NCBI GenBank assembly: GCA_030523325.1
Contig: JAUNIS010000015.1
Location: 1-56,155 of the forward strand
DNA from: Phascolarctobacterium sp.
GTDB taxonomy: Bacteria > Bacillota > Negativicutes > Acidaminococcales > Acidaminococcaceae
Reading direction: 5' to 3'
DNA length: 56,155 nucleotides
Part shown: positions 26,021-34,568 of the stretch, in pieces
Layout of the letters: every line of letters begins with the position of its first letter
How positions within the stretch are numbered: the first letter of the stretch is position 1
Position numbers and translations under genes: made by a program
The notes under the pieces: model-generated
Seen by the model: only the letters and a program-made list of their open reading frames with translations
Databases searched by the model: none
Told to the model about the DNA's origin: nothing

Positions 26021-26178
26021 AGTCTTTCCCTCCCATATGCATTATCTCAAAAATAAAATAAGACAAAGATATCTAAGTAAAATAAATTACAAAACATCTT
26101 CGTCCTATAAATATCCTTGCTATAAATTATACTCTTAAGAGATATATTCGTCAAACCAAAGAATTGTTATAAAATATA

Positions 26179-26206
26179 CAAAAACGCACCAAAACTGGTG
26201 CGTTTT
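26179..26206 (-). terminator. Terminator after the membrane hybrid kinase
   Basis: A perfect 11-bp stem (26181-26191 with 26196-26206, loop AAAC) is followed by five T on the minus strand, 16 bases past the stop of the kinase gene. It isolates the HPt/kinase unit from the ATP-grasp operon; 26021-26178 holds that operon's promoter region. Confidence 0.85.
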
Positions 26207-26221
26207 CATAAATAAACAAAT

Positions 26222-28465
26222 TTATTTTTTTAATTTATATAGTTCGACAAAAAGCGCGTCAATATTTACAGGCTTGGTAACATAACCGTTCATACCTGCC
26301 TCTTGGCATTCCTTAAAGGTTTCGGAGAAGGAATCGGCCGTCATAGCGATAATAGGAATGTTTTTGACATAATCACGTTTGGACTTACGAATCTCACGGG
26401 TTGCTGCGATACCATCCATATACGGCATTTGAATATCCATAAGAATAACATCGTATTCGTTGTCCTTGGATCCAAAAATTTTGTCGACGCATTCGAAACC
26501 ATTTTCTGCTCTCACAGAAATTGCTCCAGCGGTTTCCAAAATCTCAGCCATAATTTCCCAGTTCAGATCGTTATCTTCAGCGATAAGAACATTAAGACCC
26601 TCAAGAGTGATTTCTTCTTGCTCTTTCTTAGTCTCTTTCTTAGTATCATCAGCCTTGCCAAAACTATACTTCATGAGATCTATGAAAACCTCGGACTTAA
26701 AGCAAGGCTTTTGCACGTAGCCATTGACATCAAGGTCGGCAAAATCTTTTTCTATATATTCTTGGGAGAAAGGACCTGCCAAAAGAATAGGAACATTTAC
26801 GCCTACAAGAGCACGAATATCGCCGATAATTTTAGCAGTATGAACCTTTTCCATATGGTAGTCGATAACGATTAAACCGTAATCACTCTTGCCTTGAAGA
26901 ACTTCTTCAACCTTGCTGGCGTTTTCTACTCCATCAACAGTGCAACCCATTTCCTTGAACATCTTCATTTCACAATCGAGAGACAGCTTGTCATCGTCAA
27001 TCAAGAGGATCTTCATAGGCTCTATTGCCATAGTGTTGGAGTCCATGCCGGTAACAGGTAAATCGATGGTTACGGTAAATTTCGTACCAACATTTTCTTC
27101 AGATTCGCAAGCAATGGTGCCGTCCATTAAATCGATGAGATGTTTTGTCAGAGCAAGACCAAGACCGGTGCCTTTAATCTTTTGGATGCGATTGTCCTCG
27201 GCTCTTGAGAAAGCGTTGTACATTTCCTTCATGTACTCTTTAGGAATACCATGACCATTGTCCTGAATAACAAAAACGAGTCTTAAATTGTCTCGCTTAC
27301 CAGGAATGCTTTCTTCTTTGATATCGATAGCGATTCTTCCCTTTTCGGAAGTATATTTAACCGCGTTAGTGAGTAATTGACGGTAGATGCTTTTGATTCT
27401 TGCTTCATCACCAATTAAATATTCACGGCGAATATCATGATTACGAACATCAAGGGTGAGCTTCTTTTCGAGAACGGTCTGAGCTACAGAATCAAAAAGC
27501 TCGCTAAATAATTCTTGCAAAGAGAATGCTCCCTTGTTCAGCTGCATGGTGCCAGCCTCGGCTTCACTGATATCCACAATATTGTCAATAAGCTCTACCA
27601 TGGAAGAATTTTCTTTAACAATTTTGTCCAAGCATTCGTTAATGTATTGGGGATCATTAAGTCTCTTTTTCGCCAGAACAGTCATACCTACAACGTTATT
27701 CATAGGTGTTCTGAAGTCTTGCGATACGCAGGAAAGGAAACGAGAACGCGACGTATTCACAGCCTTTTCCGCAGAAATATTTTTACTCATATTCCTCGCT
27801 GACATGACGATGGACTCATTAAATTTTCCCAGCATCTCCTGTCGTTTTTCTTTTGAATTTCTTGAGTCGTTATAGGCAAAAGCAACTGCTCCACAAGCAG
27901 ACACGAAGATACCGATGAAAGCGAACGTACTGTTAATAAAACCCGAAAGACCAAGTGCTACGAAAAAGAACATTGCACCTAAAAAAACATAAAAGCTCAC
28001 AGGCGTTTGTTTAGCGTAACTCGAAACCTCTTTAACTTTAACTGTTATAGGCACAAAGTTAAGGGAATTACCCTTAATTACATCAATATCATTGTCCAAA
28101 TCGAAAATGGAAAAATAAATATGGTCCTGCTTGCCTGTGGCAGAGGGAGTCAATATGTAAACGAATCTTCTGATAATACCATCCGGGAAGCGCGTTCTCA
28201 CGGAGAAATGCTTATCTTCTTTAATTTCCCTAAGAACTGCTATATCTAGATTCGCATTAAACTCATTCTTATCAACGGGATGGATATAGTTATCAGCAAG
28301 CCAATTTACCATGGGCTGATAGTCCATTATTTGGTTAGTGATTTCGGGACGCAAAAAATCCTGCACCATACGGACAGTACCATCGCTAATACAAATATCC
28401 CAGACGCAAATCATATCATATGTTGTTAAACTGTTTTTAGCAGCACGTAGGCTTACTTCACTCAT
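26222..28465 (-). CDS. Membrane hybrid histidine kinase with two receivers and no phosphoacceptor histidine
   Basis: A 747-residue protein: a PAS-like sensor (about 15-125), two membrane helices (155-175, 178-198), a dimerisation helix pair, an ATPase domain with N box LLTNAVK (364-370), G1 DNGHGIP (402-408) and G2 GTGLGLA (432-438), then receiver 1 (Asp535, Lys in VQKP) and receiver 2 (Asp677 in LMDIQMP, Lys in VTKP). In the H box, where kinases have SHDxRTPMN, this protein reads SQDFRTPMN. The codon (27719-27721, minus strand) is CAA for Gln249. Autophosphorylation on the normal site is therefore impossible, while ATP binding and both receivers look intact. It may be driven by another kinase or by the HPt protein encoded 40 bp upstream. 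ATG start with GAGGTGA upstream. Confidence 0.9.
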   Translation of the reverse strand: MSEVSLRAAKNSLTTYDMICVWDICISDGTVRMVQDFLRPEITNQIMDYQPMVNWLADNYIHPVDKNEFNANLDIAVLREIKEDKHFSVRTRFPDGIIRRFVYILTPSATGKQDHIYFSIFDLDNDIDVIKGNSLNFVPITVKVKEVSSYAKQTPVSFYVFLGAMFFFVALGLSGFINSTFAFIGIFVSACGAVAFAYNDSRNSKEKRQEMLGKFNESIVMSARNMSKNISAEKAVNTSRSRFLSCVSQDFRTPMNNVVGMTVLAKKRLNDPQYINECLDKIVKENSSMVELIDNIVDISEAEAGTMQLNKGAFSLQELFSELFDSVAQTVLEKKLTLDVRNHDIRREYLIGDEARIKSIYRQLLTNAVKYTSEKGRIAIDIKEESIPGKRDNLRLVFVIQDNGHGIPKEYMKEMYNAFSRAEDNRIQKIKGTGLGLALTKHLIDLMDGTIACESEENVGTKFTVTIDLPVTGMDSNTMAIEPMKILLIDDDKLSLDCEMKMFKEMGCTVDGVENASKVEEVLQGKSDYGLIVIDYHMEKVHTAKIIGDIRALVGVNVPILLAGPFSQEYIEKDFADLDVNGYVQKPCFKSEVFIDLMKYSFGKADDTKKETKKEQEEITLEGLNVLIAEDNDLNWEIMAEILETAGAISVRAENGFECVDKIFGSKDNEYDVILMDIQMPYMDGIAATREIRKSKRDYVKNIPIIAMTADSFSETFKECQEAGMNGYVTKPVNIDALFVELYKLKK

Positions 28466-28505
28466 TTTAACATCACCTCAAGTATTGTTAAGATTAATTG
28501 ATTAA

Positions 28506-28853
28506 TTAATCAATTTCAGAAATTGCTGCAATTACCATGTTATAATCGGCTTCTACATTAGGAAAATATGCTTGAGCACTTGCTAAATCACCTGCGCGTA
28601 GCATCTCGGTAATTTCGGAAGCTGTATCGGCCAATTTAGTGAAGGCCAAGTTCTTGCACACACCTTTTAAAGTATGAGCTGCACGGAAGGCAACCTCGGT
28701 ATTACCAGTAGCAAGATTTTCTTTGAGCTCTGCAAAAGATTTATCGTTAGCAAACTTCAAGACAAAACGTTGCACGAGAGAATCCTTCATCATACGACCT
28801 ACAGCTTCCTCGTAATTGCCAGAAGTCTTTGCATAAAATTCTTTAATATTCAT
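28506..28853 (-). CDS. Free-standing histidine phosphotransfer (HPt) protein
   Basis: A 115-residue helical protein with the HPt signature AAHTLKGVCKNLAF; His60 is the phosphate-accepting residue. HPt proteins carry phosphate between receiver domains in multistep relays. It is the only HPt in the window, beside four hybrid kinases that have no HPt of their own, so it may serve several of them; the closest partner is the kinase 40 bp downstream, almost certainly on the same transcript. ATG start with GAGAGGT upstream. Confidence 0.93.
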   Translation of the reverse strand: MNIKEFYAKTSGNYEEAVGRMMKDSLVQRFVLKFANDKSFAELKENLATGNTEVAFRAAHTLKGVCKNLAFTKLADTASEITEMLRAGDLASAQAYFPNVEADYNMVIAAISEID

Positions 28854-28932
28854 AATATACCTCTCTCAAAAAACTTAACTGAAGTAATTGTAAACTCCTC
28901 ATAATAATTTAGCAAATGGCTAAAAAATGGAT

Positions 28933-29091
28933 TTTACAAAATTGTTACAACTGTCCAAACATTTTTTGTGAACTGTTTTTAGGGGATAGTAAAACGTTTT
29001 AATAAACAGATAACAATAATCCACAGAATATTATAATACATATTCCACTGGAAGAAAACTCTCCTGCAAAGAATTCACAAAGATTTCACAA
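28933..29091. promoter_or_regulatory. Phased TTCACAA-type repeats upstream of the HPt gene
   Basis: TTTACAA (28933) and GTTACAA (28944) start 11 bp apart, as do two perfect TTCACAA words at 29074 and 29085. A reverse TTGTGAA lies at 28966-28972. These are in the 245-bp region between the HPt start and the terminator at 29099. They share word and spacing with the sites upstream of the adhesin and of the kinase at 35052-39065, suggesting one regulator. Confidence 0.5.
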
Positions 29092-29098
29092 TTTCATC

Positions 29099-29123
29099 AA
29101 AAAAGCAGGCCGAAGCCTGATTT
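29099..29123 (-). terminator. Terminator-like hairpin downstream of the first Fic gene
   Basis: The stem CAGGC/GCCTG with loop CGAA is followed by T-rich sequence on the minus strand. It is a near copy of the perfect terminator at 30299-30322, including the adjoining AAATTAGTAATGAGCAATT sequence. It lies about 190 bp beyond the Fic stop; a second perfect 8-bp hairpin (29164-29182) is in between. Confidence 0.6.
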
Positions 29124-29139
29124 GTCAATGAGCAATTAG

Positions 29140-29158
29140 AAATTAGTAATGAGCAATT
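29140..29158 (+). repeat. 19-bp interspersed repeat, copy 1
   Basis: AAATTAGTAATGAGCAATT is identical to 30332-30350, and both copies are preceded by the same AGCAGGCCGAAGCCTG hairpin. This means a composite unit of about 60 bp was duplicated on either side of the Fic gene. Confidence 0.7.
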
Positions 29159-29306
29159 GTGGTATCGAGACTTCGTCTCGATGAATTAAAAATATGTTGG
29201 TCAGTAGTCGAACTTTAATATTTTCTCACTCGCGTTCAGAGTGCTCTGATTGCATTGAATTGTTCAGTCTTGGAACGAGTCTTGTAATTAAATTGCTAAT
29301 CATTTT

Positions 29307-30194
29307 TCACTTATTCCTAAAGTATTCCACCAACCTCTTAAATTTGTCTTGCTCGGTTTCGCAGGTTCCGAGTAAGTAGCCATGTTCTTTTTTCCATTCA
29401 TTTAGTCCTCGGTAATAAAAAAGTTTTAAGTTTTCTTCAATTACAAAGGGAAGAATACCATGCTTTAAGCATTCCTTGAATAAAATTAAACGTCCTATAC
29501 GACCATTACCGTCCTGGAAGGGATGAATGATTTCGAACTTGTAATGAAAATCTAATAAACTTTCTAAGGTTTTGCTTTCTTGAGATTTATATTCTTCAAG
29601 AAGCCTACGCATTGCTTCGCCTACATCACTTGGAAGCGTCGTATTAAGTCCACCTACCTCGTTGGCTAATTTTTTGTAATCTCCGACAGCAAACCAACCC
29701 TTGCGACTGTCCGAGGTTCCTGCTTTAAGCATGCTATGTAATTCTTTGATAAAGCTTTCAGTTAGCTGTTTATTGTAATTTTTAATTATGAAATCGATGC
29801 AGCGAAAATGATTGGCAGTTTCGATAATATCGTCGACGGGCAAGGCTTCTTCGCTTAACCCAATGGTATTTGTTTCGAAAATATACCGAGTTTGATCGTG
29901 AGTCAAGCGACTGCCCTCGATATGATTAGAATTATAAGTGAAGTCGATTTGCAGTATATGATAGAGTCCGCCCGTTAATTTATGCTCCATTTCAAACACA
30001 AGTCTTTTGGCAATGCTGTTGGGAATTTTATTGCTGCGAATTTTTCTTATCGGTTTAACAGCATTTTCTGGTACGAGCCACTTACCTGCTTCGATTTTGG
30101 CGCCCTCGATACGACCTGAGGCACAATAATTACGTACGCTTCTTACTGACAAATTCCACCTTGCAGCAATTTCTTCTATATTAATATATCTCAA
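29307..30194 (-). CDS. Fic-domain protein with an N-terminal DNA-binding helix-turn-helix
   Basis: A 295-residue protein. The first 48 residues (INIEEIAARWNLSVRSVRNY, then GAKIEAGKWLVPENA) look like an excisionase/MerR-type winged helix. An inhibitory helix SNHIEG follows (Glu93), then the Fic core with motif HPFQDGNGRIGR (His224). Fic enzymes transfer AMP or related groups from nucleotides to target proteins; the glutamate of the inhibitory motif holds them inactive. Fusion to a DNA-binding domain suggests that it reads its own promoter, where a 15-bp inverted repeat covers the -35 region. I chose the TTG at 30194, eight bases after AGGAG; the GTG at 30203 overlaps the ribosome-binding site. 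Confidence 0.88.
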   Translation of the reverse strand: MRYINIEEIAARWNLSVRSVRNYCASGRIEGAKIEAGKWLVPENAVKPIRKIRSNKIPNSIAKRLVFEMEHKLTGGLYHILQIDFTYNSNHIEGSRLTHDQTRYIFETNTIGLSEEALPVDDIIETANHFRCIDFIIKNYNKQLTESFIKELHSMLKAGTSDSRKGWFAVGDYKKLANEVGGLNTTLPSDVGEAMRRLLEEYKSQESKTLESLLDFHYKFEIIHPFQDGNGRIGRLILFKECLKHGILPFVIEENLKLFYYRGLNEWKKEHGYLLGTCETEQDKFKRLVEYFRNK

Positions 30195-30225
30195 GAAAAT
30201 CACTCCTAAAATTTCTCTTAGGAAA

Positions 30226-30294
30226 ATTATAACACATAATCGGCAAAATATAAACGGATTTTCGCCATCAAAAATCGGATTATATTTTGCCGAT
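30226..30294 (-). promoter_or_regulatory. Promoter and inverted-repeat operator of the first Fic gene
   Basis: On the minus strand a -35 TTTATA (30249-30254) and perfect -10 TATAAT (30226-30231) are 17 bp apart. A perfect 15-bp inverted repeat (30239-30253 with 30280-30294; arm ATCGGCAAAATATAA) overlaps the spacer and -35, with its second arm just upstream, and nested CGGATTTT/AAAATCGG words lie between. This is the geometry of a repressor operator. Confidence 0.65.
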
Positions 30295-30298
30295 ACGT

Positions 30299-30322
30299 AA
30301 AAAGCAGGCCGAAGCCTGCTTT
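30299..30322 (-). terminator. Terminator after the EamA transporter gene
   Basis: A perfect 9-bp stem (30301-30309 with 30314-30322, loop CGAA) is followed by five T on the minus strand, 30 bases past the EamA stop. Confidence 0.85.
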
Positions 30323-30331
30323 GTTAATTGG

Positions 30332-30350
30332 AAATTAGTAATGAGCAATT
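30332..30350 (+). repeat. 19-bp interspersed repeat, copy 2
   Basis: This is identical to 29140-29158 and lies between the EamA stop and its terminator. It is extended here into a palindrome-like AGCAATTACTAATT end. Confidence 0.7.
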
Positions 30351-30351
30351 A

Positions 30352-31233
30352 CTAATTCTTTTTCACTAGCGGATAAAAGAAGAACAGCCCCAGCCCTCCC
30401 ATGATGAGGAGTATGCCTGCGAACTGGCGCAGAGAAATAGTTTCGCCTAAGATAAAGAACGCAAGGATGATGGTGCCAACCGGTTCACCTAAAATGCCTG
30501 TGGTTACTGCCGTAGCCGAGAGATCTTTTAAGAGCAGGTTCATCGTAAATTGCCCGCCTACAGTGGAGACGATGGCAATGCCCCAAAAAGCAAACCAAGT
30601 TACGGAGTCAAAGCCCAGCATCGGCTGCCCTAATGCAATTGCATAAATTGCTAAACAAAACGAGCTAGCAAAATAACAGATGACAGAATAAGTTATGGCA
30701 GATATATTTTTACGTACGATTTGCCCGATTAAAAAATAGGCAGAGATGATGCCCGCACTTGCTAAAGAAAGTACGTCGCCAAAAAATGCTTTATCGCTAA
30801 TCGTAAAATCTCCCCAAGCAATGACAATGACCCCGACTATGGCAATTAAACAGCCAACGAGAGCGACCTTGGTAACTTTTTCGCGCAAGAAAATATAACC
30901 GAAAACCATAGAATACAAAGGCTGCAGTGAAACGAGTACCGTAGAGCTTGACACAGATGTAAAACGCAAGGACTCAAACCACATCACATAATGAACCGCA
31001 AGAAAAAGACCCGACAAAAAGATGATACTAAATTGTTTTTGCGTTAATGACTTGTACTCCTGCATCTTTTCCTTGCTTAAAAGCAGGCAAGGAAGCAAAA
31101 CGCAGGAAGAAATAAACAATCGATAGAAGGCTGTCACTGCTGAGGGTGCATGGGACAACTTTACAAAAATCGCCGATGCACTCAGGGCTAAAACGCCAAG
31201 CATTAACACGCCATAATTTTTTAAATTATTCAA
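30352..31233 (-). CDS. EamA/DMT-family transporter
   Basis: A 293-residue protein with ten hydrophobic segments arranged as two EamA repeats, including the family features SAIFVKLSHAPSAVTAFYRL in the first half and ILGEPVGTIILAFFILGE in the second. Such carriers export or exchange amino acids and other metabolites; the substrate is unknown. TTG start with GAGG eight bases upstream, 13 bp after the ABC-GNAT fusion gene, so it is likely on the same transcript. Confidence 0.9.
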   Translation of the reverse strand: MNNLKNYGVLMLGVLALSASAIFVKLSHAPSAVTAFYRLFISSCVLLPCLLLSKEKMQEYKSLTQKQFSIIFLSGLFLAVHYVMWFESLRFTSVSSSTVLVSLQPLYSMVFGYIFLREKVTKVALVGCLIAIVGVIVIAWGDFTISDKAFFGDVLSLASAGIISAYFLIGQIVRKNISAITYSVICYFASSFCLAIYAIALGQPMLGFDSVTWFAFWGIAIVSTVGGQFTMNLLLKDLSATAVTTGILGEPVGTIILAFFILGETISLRQFAGILLIMGGLGLFFFYPLVKKN

Positions 31234-31246
31234 AATATATCCCTCA

Positions 31247-33601
31247 TTAAATATTACGTTCTAGAGTTACGACTTTGTATTCGCTCTTGTCTTCTTCTTG
31301 CCCTGTAAATGTAAAGCCCTGCTCCGTCCAGAAAGTGATGGCCTGTTCATTCTCCTTAACGCAAATAAGCGACAGATAGTCAAAACCATAACCCTTAAGT
31401 GCTGCACGCACATCGGCGAAAATTCTTGAGCCAATGCCCTGGCAAGCTCTGGCGCCTTCCAACATAAACCAGCCGATAAAAGCATCGTCGTTTTCCGGAT
31501 AACCGGTCAAAAGCTCCATGACTGCGAAAAGCTTGCCCTCATCGTAGAAACCCACACAATAACGACCGTTTTCGTTCTTACTGTTCGGCAGACGCGTAAT
31601 GAACTCCGTCAAGCTTTCGGCTGCAGGAATGTTTTGTCTGGACTCGTAGAACTTCATATTGGCCTTACATAATTTGTAAACATCAGCCGTATCTTCTTCG
31701 CGAATGGCACGCACCTCGTATTCCGTAGAAAAGGTTTGCACATTAATCGCACTGTTTTTGTGTTCAGTTTCGTAGGTGATTGCTTGTCTAAATTGAGTTT
31801 CGTAGAGCTCGCGATAAGTTCCGCCTTTGGCAAGCAGTTCCTCGTGAGTTCCTTGTTCAGCAATGACACCGTCTTTCACGACGAGAATGCAATCGGCCTT
31901 GAGAATCGTAGAAAGTCTGTGGGCGATGACAATACTTGTGCGTCCTTGCATCATTTTTTCCAATGCATCTTGAATAGAATTTTCCGAGATGGAGTCAAGT
32001 GCGGACGTCGCTTCGTCTAAAATTAAAATTTTCGGATTCTTTAAAATAACGCGGGCGATAGAAATGCGTTGCTTTTCACCGCCGGATAATTTCAATCCCC
32101 TATTACCCACTTCCGTATTATAACCCCGGGGCTGAGAAACTATGAAGTCGTGAATATTGGCAATGCGACAAGCAGACTCGATCTCTTCCATAGTCGCATC
32201 TGCCTTGGCATATTTTAAATTATCAAGAATTGTTCCATTGAACATGAAGGATTCTTGGGTTACGACACCGATGCATTGACGCAAATATTTTAAATCGAAA
32301 TCACGCACATCGACTCCGGCAATAGTCACCTTGCCTCCAAGTACGTCATACAAACGAGGAATTAGATTCACAACTGTGGATTTACCACTGCCCGACGGAC
32401 CAACGATAGCATACATCTTGCCTCCTGGCACGGTAAAACTAACATCCGTCAATAAATCGATGGACTTGTCGTAACTAAAAGCCACATGGTCATAAACAAT
32501 GGGTTCGAGGTCAACGCTCGGTTTCGCACCATTTTCGGGAGAAACAATGGTATTCTCTCTGTCGAAGTAATCGAAAATTCTCGTAAAAAGTGCGAGAGAA
32601 CGAGTGAAATCAACTTGCAAATTCAGAAGCTGCTCGATAGGTCTGTACAAGCGGTTAATTAACGTAACCGATGCTGTAATCGTACCAATGGTCAAAGTCG
32701 GGTCAATGTTGTTAATGATGAACCAACCACCAGCAAAATAAATGAGCAAGGGGCCTAGCTGAATGAACATGCCTAGCACAACCATGAACCATTTACCGCT
32801 GCGCTGCTCTTTAAGAGAAATTTCCGTAACCTCTTCGTTGACCTTGACGAAGTTTTTGTATTCCTCTTCCTCGCGAGTAAAAATTTTTACTAGCATGGAA
32901 CCACTGACAGAAAGTGTTTCGTTTATGACTTGGTTCAGTTCGTCATTCTTCGCCTGACTCGCGCTCAACAGCTCCCAACGAGTTCTGCCTGCACTACGAG
33001 TGGGCAAAATCAAAAAAGGAATGATAACCATACCCACGAGAGCAAGCTGCCAGCTCATACTAAAAAGAGCCACGAGAGTGGTAATTACCGTCGCCACATT
33101 GCTGACGATGTTGGATAACGTCCCGCTGATAACAGTGCTGACACCGCTAATATCAGTGTTCATACGGGTGATGATGTCGCCCTGTTTTTCCGTGGTAAAA
33201 AATGAATGCGGCATGTATTGCAAATGATGATACATTTGGTTCTTCATATCGAAGATAATGCGTTGAGAAATCCACGCGTTAATATAGCTTTCTAAAACGC
33301 CAATTAATTGACTTGTTGTTAAAGCAGCAAGTGCCATTAATAATAGTTTAATTAAAAGATTTAAGTCTTTGCCCACAAGTGCCTCATCCACAATTTTACC
33401 CGTGATGATGGATGGTAAAAGTCCAACACCAGCCGAGATGAGGATGGCAATAAAAACAAAGACGAATTGCAACCAGTACGGTTTCAAATAAGAAAGAATG
33501 CGCGTAAGCAGTTCTGCAGTTACCTCTGGAACATTATTTTTTTCTTCATCAGTGAGGAAGCGACCTCCCGGTCCCATGCCTCCCCCAGGTCCCATAGCCA
33601 T
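31247..33601 (-). CDS. ABC exporter (permease plus ATPase) fused to a GNAT acetyltransferase
   Basis: A 784-residue protein. Residues 1-345 are a type IV ABC exporter membrane domain (six helices). Residues 365-605 are the ATPase with Walker A GPSGSGKST (401-409), Q-loop VTQESF, signature LSGGEK (505-510), Walker B ILILDEATS and H-loop AHR. A half transporter would normally end near 610. Here the frame continues, after a linker, into a complete GNAT domain (about 626-784) with acetyl-CoA loop QGIGSR (721-726) and the C-terminal NEQAITFWTEQGF motif. The N-terminus MAMGPGGGMGPGGRF is glycine-rich, common in Firmicute BmrA-like exporters. ATG at 33601 with GGGGGTG upstream. The enzyme may modify what the pump exports; this is inference. 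Confidence 0.92.
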   Translation of the reverse strand: MAMGPGGGMGPGGRFLTDEEKNNVPEVTAELLTRILSYLKPYWLQFVFVFIAILISAGVGLLPSIITGKIVDEALVGKDLNLLIKLLLMALAALTTSQLIGVLESYINAWISQRIIFDMKNQMYHHLQYMPHSFFTTEKQGDIITRMNTDISGVSTVISGTLSNIVSNVATVITTLVALFSMSWQLALVGMVIIPFLILPTRSAGRTRWELLSASQAKNDELNQVINETLSVSGSMLVKIFTREEEEYKNFVKVNEEVTEISLKEQRSGKWFMVVLGMFIQLGPLLIYFAGGWFIINNIDPTLTIGTITASVTLINRLYRPIEQLLNLQVDFTRSLALFTRIFDYFDRENTIVSPENGAKPSVDLEPIVYDHVAFSYDKSIDLLTDVSFTVPGGKMYAIVGPSGSGKSTVVNLIPRLYDVLGGKVTIAGVDVRDFDLKYLRQCIGVVTQESFMFNGTILDNLKYAKADATMEEIESACRIANIHDFIVSQPRGYNTEVGNRGLKLSGGEKQRISIARVILKNPKILILDEATSALDSISENSIQDALEKMMQGRTSIVIAHRLSTILKADCILVVKDGVIAEQGTHEELLAKGGTYRELYETQFRQAITYETEHKNSAINVQTFSTEYEVRAIREEDTADVYKLCKANMKFYESRQNIPAAESLTEFITRLPNSKNENGRYCVGFYDEGKLFAVMELLTGYPENDDAFIGWFMLEGARACQGIGSRIFADVRAALKGYGFDYLSLICVKENEQAITFWTEQGFTFTGQEEDKSEYKVVTLERNI

Positions 33602-33620
33602 AATTTGCACCCCCAAAAAA

Positions 33621-34286
33621 TTAAAGTAAATTTACTGGAACATACCAGGAATTTTCGTTAATCGGCATAATTTTATCGCAGCAATCTAAAATGATGCCTG
33701 TTTTTATATTAAGCTTATACTTACTTAAAACCCCAAAGTTTTTCGTGGGTTTCTTGGGTGCGATACCTTTTTTGATTTCAATGGGATAAATATCATCCAT
33801 GTCAACATATAAAAGCTCAATTTCTTTTTGGTCAATGTCACGATAATAATACAAATAATTTTGCGGATTAATCCCAAAGGCGTACATATTCTTCACGATT
33901 TCACTGACAATATATGTTTCAAAAAATGCACCGCTCATAGCACAATCCTCTAGCATTTGTGCGTTGGGCCATTTACATAAAAAGGCGCAGAGGCCCGTGT
34001 CGAGGAAATATAATTTGGGTGCCTTGATAATTCTGTTGGAAATATTTGCCATATAGGGCTGCAAAAGATAAATAATTCCCGATGTTGCGAGAATGGAAAT
34101 CCATTTCTTGCAGGTTCTTACATCAATGCCCACATCACGAGCAAGAATATCATAATGAAGCTCCTGGGATGTTCTGAGGGCAAGCATGGTGATAAAATTG
34201 CGGAACTGAATTTCGCTGGATGCGTTAATTAATTTTTTGACGTCCTTATTATATAGGAAAACTCCGATGAAAACAACATTGCAATG
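33621..34286 (-). pseudogene. Decayed DUF4143 ATPase, C-terminal fragment
   Basis: About 220 codons remain of a AAA-type ATP-binding protein of the DUF4143 family. The visible part runs from FLYNKDVKKLINASSEIQF through the winged-helix region (LARDVGIDVRTCKKWISIL), LYFLDTGLCAFL and the nuclease-like KEIELLYVDMDDIYPIEIKKG. The frame is open back to a TGA at 34287-34289 but has no plausible start, and the whole N-terminal ATPase with its Walker motifs is missing. The break coincides with a long hairpin (34258-34306). A shortened product could in principle start at an ATG at 34187. Confidence 0.8.
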
Positions 34287-34306
34287 TCATTTTCATCGGA
34301 GTTTTT
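34258..34306. terminator. Long bidirectional hairpin at the truncated end of the DUF4143 gene
   Basis: A perfect 16-bp inverted repeat (34258-34273 with 34290-34305) encloses the palindrome ACATTGCAATGT. T runs flank it on both strands. It would stop transcripts from the Rpn remnant and marks the point where the ATPase gene was cut. Confidence 0.65.
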
Positions 34307-34568
34307 AAACATTGAATTAGCAAAGAGCTATTAGCAATTTTTGCCAAAAATAAATAGAAGAGACCGAACTTAATCAGTCTCTTCTTATAAATATGTCACG
34401 CATTTAACGAACTGTAAAGTATTTTTGGCTGTGGCTCCTGGGCTTGCTCGGATCCGTCAGACGCAGCTTGCCAGAAGCGTGGAGAGGTTACGCTTTTCGA
34501 CGAAGACAAAAGCCGACGAGAGCACTTTATCTACCGTCGACACAAGTGAATTTAAAATGGGTATAAAA
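34307..34568. other. Non-coding stretch between two gene remnants
   Basis: I find no credible gene here. A 9-bp hairpin (34356-34364 with 34377-34385, AGAAGAGAC/GTCTCTTCT) resembles a terminator, and GAATTAGCAAAGAGCTATTAGC near 34315 resembles the AATTAGCAATT palindrome family. The 34420-34550 part is richer in G+C than its surroundings but carries no recognisable protein. Confidence 0.5.
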
